Below are positions 33,867 through 41,420 of a DNA stretch of 41,420 nt, one piece after another. The position numbers and the translations under genes were made by a program. The first letter of the stretch is position 1. Each line of letters opens with the position of its first letter. Source of the stretch: Krasilnikovozyma curviuscula (taxonomy: Eukaryota; Basidiomycota; Tremellomycetes; Cystofilobasidiales; Mrakiaceae); NCBI GenBank assembly GCA_014825775.1, contig MVAQ01000195.1:1-41420 (forward strand). The letters are read 5' to 3'. The notes beneath the pieces are model-generated. The model was given only the letters and a program-made list of their open reading frames with translations. It did no database searches and was not told the origin of the DNA.

Positions 33867-36261
33867 CTAGTTCTCTTTTGTCCAATTTCTGAAATAGTCA
33901 GATGGTGTCGACAGATTACAACGGAAATGAAAGCTGCTCACATTAAGAGATGATAGATCAGAAGGACTGTGATCGTCAATATGGAGCATATCTTGACTAT
34001 TGCCAGTGACAAAATTGACTTCAGCACCAGCTGCTCTCGAGGTTCGAGTGGCTGCTTCATCCTCGCTGTCCATCTCTTCCAGCTCCCAGCAAGCAACTCT
34101 TGCTTTTTTTCTCTCTTCGATCAGGTTTTTCCAGGCAGTTTTGGGACTGGATAAGATGAAAACGGGATCTTGGTCCGAAGGAGCTTGGCCGAGGTAGGTA
34201 ACTGGAGGGAGGTTGAGGCATTTGCTTAGCGGTAGCCATGGGTTCAACAGAATCTCTGAGTTGAACCATGAGGAATAGTTTAGCTAAAAACTCAAAGCGC
34301 GAGAAAACAAGGAAATGCGCTGCGCACTCGGAGGAGGGTTATTTTCTACGCTTAAACGACCTTCTTGATGAAAAATGTATTCAGTTGTATTAAATACAGT
34401 AACATCTTTGACTTGTGTAGTGTGTATTGAACCATGAGAGACTAGAGCAGCATTATTTAGTGAACCCGATATGTCACTTGGATAATTTGATGAGTTCCCT
34501 TTGAAGCGGCGGCTCGATGCGTTGTCATAGAGATGCTTGTCTTGAGTCGCTAGAAAGAACCCTACTTCATTCTCAGCTACTGCACTTTTCGGTGACGACT
34601 TGGGCTGCCTGCGAGACAAGTTTTCCAGAGAATCTCCGACAGCATCTGTGGTCAAAGGTTTGACGTCGTCTGGACGGGATGATTCACGAGCTGAACCTGA
34701 GCCGAGTGCTGCAAGTTTAAATCGTTTATGGGATCTTTTGTATTCGGTGTCCGATGATGGTAGCGAGTTCAAGCTCGATGAGTCTTCTGGTGGTTCAGTT
34801 TGATTTCCAGTAGAAGGAGAAAGATCGGCGATAGGAGAAGGAGAATACTTGAGAGGTTGGTTCTTCAGCTCGAAAGCCTGAGTAAAAAGGGTAGATCCGG
34901 ATATACGTTCTTTTAAAATTGGTGGGGAGCACATCTCTTCGCGTAGAGAATGTTGTTGCGGCGGTCTTGATGTAGAAGGATTCGCCGGCCCAAGTGTGAG
35001 ATACTGAGCCGGTTGATGATGGTAGGAAAGAGGAGATGTAGGGAACACTGGCACTGAAGATGAGTTGCAGGGTTCGTTGTGATAGTTAACAGCTAGCTGA
35101 CGACGCGAAAATGCAGAGCGTTTCGTCGGTCTACTGGAGATTCGAGCCGGACCAGGGTTCAAAAGTTGATCGGCTAAAACATGAGAGCCAGCAGCTTTTC
35201 TTCTCTCGCAAGAACTGAAAGAGCCGTCGTCAAAATCGATGTAGTTGTTCTGGAGGGGCGGGACATGCTGCTGAGGCTGTGACGAGTGTGGGACATCGGG
35301 AGAGAAGACTGCATCGAAGTCATCTTCAAATGCACTTACAGAGACGCCTGAACATTCTTCTTCACTACCGTGATCCTGCTCTTCAACTGATCCATACTGT
35401 AGATTAGGAGAAAGCTTTGCGTGTAGTTGGTGGTCGACACGGTCGAACTGCGTTTGGATATATGCGTTAGAATCACGGAAAACTGGAGTCCTTCTTGGAT
35501 GAGAAGGAAGAAGCGCATGGGTTCTTGAAGCGTCATGGTGTAGACTGTGTTTGAATCCAGAGAAGAACCAAGTATGGAGAGCTTCTGGAGTTTGCTGAGC
35601 CTTTCGTGGCTTTGAGTCCTGGTACCACTAAAGAAGCTGTCTTAAGGATAAATACGAAGTTGTAAAACACTCGCCTTACTTTCATTGTGTTACTCCGGTG
35701 TTGAGGCGTTTGATTGGAAAGCATGGTGGAGCTGCGAGGAGGATCGTCCTTTAAGAAATCGGAAGGACGGTGATGCAACCCAGCCCAATCCTCTAAAGTC
35801 AGAAGCTTCACCTTGAATTTCTGCAGGTTTATCACTGGAAAAAATAAGGATGGAGATGGTAGAACAGTACGAGAACGAATCGAGCAGATAAACGGGAAGG
35901 GAGAATCACAGTCACTGGGATCGCTGCTCAACTGGTCTAGAATCTTCAACGATTTGACTGCATCCGACTTATCATCAGACTCTTGTTCATCTTCCTTATG
36001 AGCTTCCTCTTCAAACTCGAACTCGTATCCTTTCCTCTTCAAGCTTGAGCTTTCTCCACCGTTCTGGAGCACCGAACGCGGCTTTTTCCGTGCCCACGGG
36101 AAACTTGACTGAGGTTCCCTGCTTGGACCAGCATTGGTAGTAGCCAACAACAAGTTCTTGTTTTTTTTCTTCGTTCGTTGAAATACATCATTCTGGGAAT
36201 GAAACGTCGGATCTCCTTTGGCAGAGAGCCTGTGTCTGAAGGAGGCTCGAGAGCCCCCCAT
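33867..36261 (-). CDS. large unidentified, disordered basic/Ser-rich protein
   Basis: ATG at 36259-36261, stop at 33867-33869. Exon 1 (to about 35682) reads MGGSRASFRHRLSAKGDPTF and includes FQRTKKKNKN, FPWARKKPRS and an acidic run EFEFEEEAHKEDEQ. It also has a hydrophobic block, LQKFKVKLLTLEDWAGLHHR. After an intron ending TTTAG the frame WYQDSKPRKAQQTPEALHTW is open for more than 400 codons without a stop. A last intron (GTAGAA...TTTTTAG, about 34287-34351) joins GRLS to LNYSSWFNSEILLNPWL. The final exon contains PKTAWKNLIEERKKARVACW, a likely helix, and ELEEMDSEDEA. Many SP/TP and basic clusters suggest a phosphorylated nuclear protein, perhaps in chromosome or cell-cycle biology, but that is inference. 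No family recognised. It is divergent from SDHAF4 across 164 bp. Confidence 0.65.
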
Positions 36262-36425
36262 AAAGTTAGCCTGACTAGATAGAGTCAGAATAGTATCAGG
36301 CCAACGTCAGACTGGCTCATATTCATTGGGGTGATTTTTGAACTTGCCCAACCATCTTGAGAGAACCGTCCTCGCAGTCGAGCGCTAGCTTGCAGCGAGC
36401 AGTCAATCCAGAATTTCGCCCCAAC

Positions 36426-36856
36426 ATGTTAAAATCGACAATTCCACGTATCCAACTGGCTCGGTTCTTCTCAAACTCGCCTTTATCCTACCTCCCACCC
36501 AAAGTTCCATCCCCCTCTGAATCGCAACGACCAGGTCCACCCCCGCTCCCACCAAAGGAACAAAAGGAGTTCGAACGGCTCCAGAAGGAAGCCCAAACAG
36601 TCAACTTGGACGCTCCTGTTGAAGATGACGGATTACACAGGGATTTGAGAAGGCAGCCCATGCCTGAATTCGCTGGGGATGTCAACCCCGTCACTGGCGA
36701 ACGAGGTGGGCCGAAGAATGACCCTTTGAAGAATAGTTCAGAATGGTGAGTTTCTTTTATTGTCCCTGTCGAGCTCTATGTATTTGTATTGACCTGATGC
36801 ACCACTTCGATTCCGAATTTATCAGGACGTTTGGTGGAAGGGCTTCGGATTTCTAA
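36426..36856 (+). CDS. SDH8: Succinate dehydrogenase assembly factor 4 (Sdh8/SDHAF4)
   Basis: Mitochondrial matrix chaperone that binds flavinated Sdh1 before complex II assembly. Two exons (36426-36745, 36826-36856) join as TG|G to give 116 aa. The N-terminus MLKSTIPRIQLARFFSNSPL is basic, hydroxylated and acid-free, a good mitochondrial presequence. The C-terminal DUF1674 signature is clear: FAGDVNPVTGERGGPKNDPL followed by SSEWTFGGRASDF. The family has VNP.TGE.GGP....P...GDW...GR..DF. Frame upstream of this ATG is open but has no ATG. The 80-nt intron cuts the conserved Trp codon, so predictors that skip the 31-nt last exon would lose the DF terminus. Confidence 0.93.
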
Positions 36857-38315
36857 TTGGAGGAGCATGTAGGCGATCGGCTGATAATCGAGCTAGTTCC
36901 CTGCTTGTATGACTGGGTGAGATTGATGTAAAACGGAGTGCTTGATCAAGATCTAGATGCGAGAAGAGAAAGGAGGCTCCATTCGAGGGAGTCGCCCAAG
37001 TTGCGCAACTTTCTCAACCCACGAGGATGAACCTCTTAGGCCGTCTTTTCGGCTTATTCCTTCTGGAGAGTGGTTCCTTCTTCTTACACCAAACCAAAAG
37101 TTTTTTGGTAAAAAAGAGTGGAAAATCGAGTAAAATACATTTGAACTCCGGCAATAAGCTCGCCAAAAAAAAATGCTTGCTGCCTAGTCTGCTTTTGAAC
37201 AGCATCACCTGGAAGGTTAGTCGGTCTTTTAGTTCCTTCTTCATTTCTATACCTACGTGTTGAGAAGACGACACTCTGTCGCCCCAGTCCTAATTATGCC
37301 TCTATCTCTGCGGAGGGACGCTTTGAGGATTCGATTTATTGCTTACGCCAAATTTGCATCACGGATCAACACTATTCTATCTACTTTCTTTACTTGTCTC
37401 TTGGGACTTGCAATGAATCTTTTGTTCGCTTGTGGTCGTTGTGGCTAAACTCGGTACTGACTCTGTTTCCTTTCGACGAAAAGTTTTCAGACCATCAACG
37501 TGGCTCTTCCTGTTCGTCGTCAGCAATCCTCAAGTCAGCAACTTCAGGAAATAAACCAAACTGCTCAAAGAAGGTTAGTTCTTTGTTGTTATCTTTATCG
37601 TTCAGCTATCGTAGCCCCTACCTTCCTAGACCTCTCCGAGCAAAATCGCTACCTCCACGAAGTGGTCTCCCTTTTGAAGGGATTTCACCAGCGATCTGAA
37701 ATGATGATTAACGTACCATGCTAATTCTGTAATTCAAATTGAAGAACAAAGTTGCTCTTAAGAACGGCCAACTGATCTTTCCCATTCCATCCATCTTCTG
37801 CCTCCCATTTCCCAACGTTTGAAAGTATTTTTAGCTGACTGTTCTCTCTTTCTCTATACAATTCAAAAGGCGTTGCTCGTGTCACCTTACTCTTCAAACC
37901 CAGGTTGTGGACTTTTTTATTCGTGATCTGTGAAGGTCTTACACCTCACCTTTTCCACTCAGACTAGTCAGTGTCACCGCCATTACCTTTATACTTATTT
38001 TCGGCCTGTTATCAGCATGGATTTATCCATTTTTAACCTCTCTTCATCTACTCGCAAGGCGGCCAGAGTTGGCGCTCGCGAACACTTGCGGTGAACATTT
38101 CCATCTTCGTCTGAATGAAGACAAAATTCGTTTTTTCCTGCAAGCCTAGAGTTCTTCAGAGTATGAATTCGAGAGAACCCTTGCAGACAACCAATTGTAA
38201 AAGCAGAAGGGTTCAAAGCTACACTAGAGCTACACGAGCCAATCTTCAAATGTATAAAAGTTGGTCTCGACTCCAAGGGGTTTCCTTTTCCTTATTGGCT
38301 CAAACATCCTCTTCC
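36857..38315 (+). other. 1.46-kb region; possible unrecognised multi-exon membrane-protein gene
   Basis: No family is recognisable, but several segments look coding on the plus strand. One frame at 37498-37701 reads TINVALPVRRQQSSSQQLQE, continues to FLDLSEQNRYLHEVVSLLKG and stays open until a stop near 37722. A later exon, 37978-38149 after a CTAG acceptor, reads SVTAITFILIFGLLSAWIYP then LTSLHLLARRPELALANTCG and ends DKIRFFLQA. That segment contains a strong transmembrane helix. An upstream ATG at 37296 opens MPLSLRRDALRIRFIAYAKF and a hydrophobic run. Introns at about 37702-37751, 37826-37878 and 37914-37977 would link the later parts in frame. The 5' half could not be joined consistently, so this stays a candidate. 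A spliced noncoding RNA is the alternative. Confidence 0.3.
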
Positions 38316-39573
38316 TCAATTGTCAGCACCAACGGTCAACAACCTTCCTCCATCAATGATGAACACCGCGCCGTTGGTGTAACCCGCTCCGACATCAGCG
38401 CCGAGGAACATGAGTGGGCCAGCAATCTCTTCCATTACACCCAATCTCTTCAGAGGAATAGAAAGGACGGCCTCTCCAGCCGGTGTGTTCTCCCACTGCG
38501 ATTTTGTCTCCGGAGTCACTGAGAGATCAAGATGGGAGAGCCGTTAGTCTTTAATTATCGTTTGCAAAATAAAAGGAGATATTGAGACAGACTTGGCAAC
38601 ATTTCTGAGGGAAACATCCCTAGACAATTTGAAAAGAAGCCAACATGAGTTCGTTACATTGCTTTACCTGGCAAAAGTGCTGCTGCTGCTTCGCTCACCT
38701 GGGCAAAGCGCGTTGACGCGGATTCCGAAAGGAATCAGACGCACAGCGAGGATACGGCTGAGATGGATAGTCGCGCTTTTCGAAGTGGCGTAGGTAAGAG
38801 ACCCAACCTTTCTACCCAAGGAGTAGCCAGCGATGGAGCAGACGTTGATGACGACCGGCGAGGGAGATTTCGACTTCCTCAGGAGCGGGATGAAGGCCAC
38901 AGTTGTGAAGTAGACGCCGGATACGTTGATGTCCATCTGTGTGGAAAAGTCTTGAGACTCGACGCTCCAAAGCATACTTTGGAGGTTCTCAACATCGTTA
39001 AAGTGCGCCTTCTCACGGAAGGGGACTGGTCGCGAGTTTGAGAGCCTGGTTAGAAAGAATCCACACTCGACTTTGTAAATTAGATAACTTACTGAGAACA
39101 CCAGCACAGTTGATAACTAAGGGTGAAACCAATAGGAGCACTCAGAATGTTGGTCAGCCGCAGGGCCTCAGTAGAAAATCGACTCACGAACATCAAGCGA
39201 CGTTTCCCCGGTCGCCTCATAAGCCTTCACGAGCTCGACAACAGACTCTTTGGACCCAACGTCACCTTTGATAGCAGTGACACTCCCACCTGCTACTCCA
39301 CCGCCCTTTTTAAGCTCCTCCTCGATGGAAGCCTTTGAGGCGGTGAGGGCCTCGAGACGTCGGCCAACGATGAAGACCTTAGCGCCGTTCACTGCGTAGG
39401 CTGTAGCTGTTGCCTTGCCAATTCCTGAACCGCCGCCTGTGATGAGCACACTCTGATGTTGAGGTGGAGGTTGAAAAATGAGTCTGGATGATGACTCAGA
39501 TTCATCTGAGGGAAGAAGTTGTGCTCACCTTTCCAGCGATGCCAAATAAGTTATTGATTGAGTAGCTTGACAT
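38316..39573 (-). CDS. short-chain dehydrogenase/reductase (SDR)
   Basis: NAD(P)-dependent oxidoreductase with a classical SDR Rossmann fold. Start MSSYSINNLFGIAGK at 39571-39573; after an intron the cofactor loop reads SVLITGGGSGIGKATATAY. An Arg pair at FIVGRRLEAL suggests NADP preference. Then IKGDVGSKESV, INCAGVL (the NxAG motif, on a 24-nt exon at 39093-39116), INVSGVYFTTVAF, INVCSIAGYSLGR (catalytic Ser) and LTYATSKSATIHLSR (Tyr-x3-Lys). Also ILAVRLIPFGIRVNALCPG, and the C-terminal IPLKRLGVMEEIAGPLMFLG then GAVFIIDGGRLLTVG. About 300 aa. The substrate is unknown; the pattern resembles fungal RhlG-like or 3-ketoacyl reductase-like SDRs. Confidence 0.9.
39093..39116 (-). other. 24-nt micro-exon carrying the SDR NxAG motif
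   Basis: On the minus strand the exon is bounded by CCCTTAG and GTAAGT and encodes (L)INCAGVL plus one base. It is phase 1 on both sides, so skipping would keep the frame while deleting the structural Asn motif. Confidence 0.75.
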
Positions 39574-40301
39574 GGTACTGCAGACAAAAAGGAAAGGAGT
39601 AAGTTGTGGTTGAGGGCAAGAGAGGCAAATCCTGTCGACCGAAGCACGACAAGCCCACCTTATCGGTACGATCCGGAGGAAGCCGGTAGAAGGCAACTGG
39701 GGGATCTTCGAGTCAAGTTGAGGCTGAAACTAGAAAGAGGCAGTAAAACAGGTGTGTTCGTTCGAAAGCTAGTGCAACACATCAGCATGAGAAAGTATCA
39801 CCAGAAAGACGTCGCAATCCGCAATCCGATGTTACAGCGGAGGAAGTGAGGATGGTTGAGGCGTGCAGCAGACCTGGAGTCCGACTGATAGATGGGAACC
39901 AAGAGCAACTTGTGCACCTTATGTTTGGTTACAAGCTTGTTACTCTATTTTACAAGGGCACACTGAAGTCAGTCAACTCAAGTACTATTTCCATTACTAA
40001 TTATCCATCTGGCGCTTCTGCCACGATCTTTGTTTTGGGTGGCTTGATGGCTTTCCATCATTCCCAATATCTAACCTACTTGACTAACTTTACCATTCGG
40101 TTGTACACTCTTTACATTTGCACGCCAGTCAGGATTTCTTGCGAGAGACCACACTGGCTTTGAAGATGGCAAGTGTATATATGATTATATACCAAGCTCA
40201 GCAGATCAACAAGCTAAAAGAAGCAAAAGCAAAAGCGAAGGTAGACCCGAAAAGGCCAAAGATAGTGTTGTGAAGGGTGGTGCGGCTAGACGATGCAGAG
40301 C
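39574..40301. other. intergenic region, SDR promoter and histone H3 3' region
   Basis: About 730 bases hold two plus-strand open frames (39604-39849 and 39846-40163). Their composition is unlike a protein family and the first begins with a non-ATG codon. The sequence near 40170-40260 is A-rich and probably the H3 3' untranslated end. I see no clear gene, RNA gene or repeat. Confidence 0.4.
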
Positions 40302-41010
<709 letters not shown>

Positions 41011-41085
41011 TGAAACTGATCTGATGATTGTTGGGGAATGGGAAAGGGATTAACAGCTCTTCCTTATTTATAAGGAGCGGATTAA

Positions 41086-41420
<335 letters not shown>

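Noticed and set aside
36857..38315. mating pheromone precursor (short ORF ending in a CaaX box)
   Set aside because: No short ORF in the window ends in a Cys-aliphatic-aliphatic-X motif with the usual layout.
39604..40163. two consecutive plus-strand open frames as a small gene
   Set aside because: The first starts at a non-ATG codon, composition is not protein-like, and no splice links them.

Overview
This is a eukaryotic nuclear window. Genes are dense, sit on both strands, and are cut by many short introns (mostly about 45-100 nt) with GT-AG borders. The conserved proteins (cyclin H, Pop4, cytochrome P450 reductase, Hpr1/THOC1, Sdh8/SDHAF4, a Zn2Cys6 regulator, a divergent H3-H4 pair) are fungal. 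Intron density and gene style suggest a basidiomycete yeast, most likely a tremellomycete (Cryptococcus/Kwoniella-like). That placement is inference; no species is claimed.

Layout. 0.25-3.0 kb: divergent cyclin H (-) and RNase P/MRP subunit Pop4 (+). 3.8-6.4 kb: NADPH-cytochrome P450 reductase (+). 7.0-10.4 kb: a PP2A-like phosphatase of the Ppg1/PP4 group (-) and uracil-DNA glycosylase (-). 10.9-15.1 kb: NADP-type cinnamyl-alcohol-like dehydrogenase, an Rrn11/TAF1A-like Pol I factor and a small single-pass membrane protein, all (+). 15.2-16.5 kb: a zinc-ribbon/metallo-beta-lactamase-fold protein (-). 16.7-18.0 kb: no clear gene, possibly a spliced transcript. 18.0-27.3 kb: a metabolic stretch with RidA/Mmf1-like deaminase (-), a Zn2Cys6 transcription factor (+) only 105 bp away, a fumarylacetoacetase-fold enzyme (-) and an intracellular GH3 beta-glucosidase (+). 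27.6-36.3 kb: two large unidentified, mostly disordered proteins flank THO subunit Hpr1. 36.4-36.9 kb: Sdh8/SDHAF4 (+). 36.9-38.3 kb: an unresolved stretch that may hide a membrane-protein gene. 38.3-39.6 kb: a short-chain dehydrogenase (-). 40.3-41.4 kb: histone H3 (-) and the first codons of histone H4 (+) around a shared promoter with mirror-image elements.

Most genes are housekeeping and not functionally linked by position. The plausible functional groupings are the H3-H4 pair and, more weakly, the RidA / Zn2Cys6 / FAH-fold / GH3 stretch. I found no defence system, mobile element or obviously new system. The most unusual directly visible features are very small coding exons that carry catalytic or terminal motifs: 18 nt in GH3, 24 nt in the SDR, 21 nt ending the phosphatase, 21 nt ending RidA and 6 nt ending CPR. 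There is also a GC-AG intron in the alcohol dehydrogenase and a symmetric histone promoter. Exon borders were assigned by eye from splice signals and protein-family continuity.
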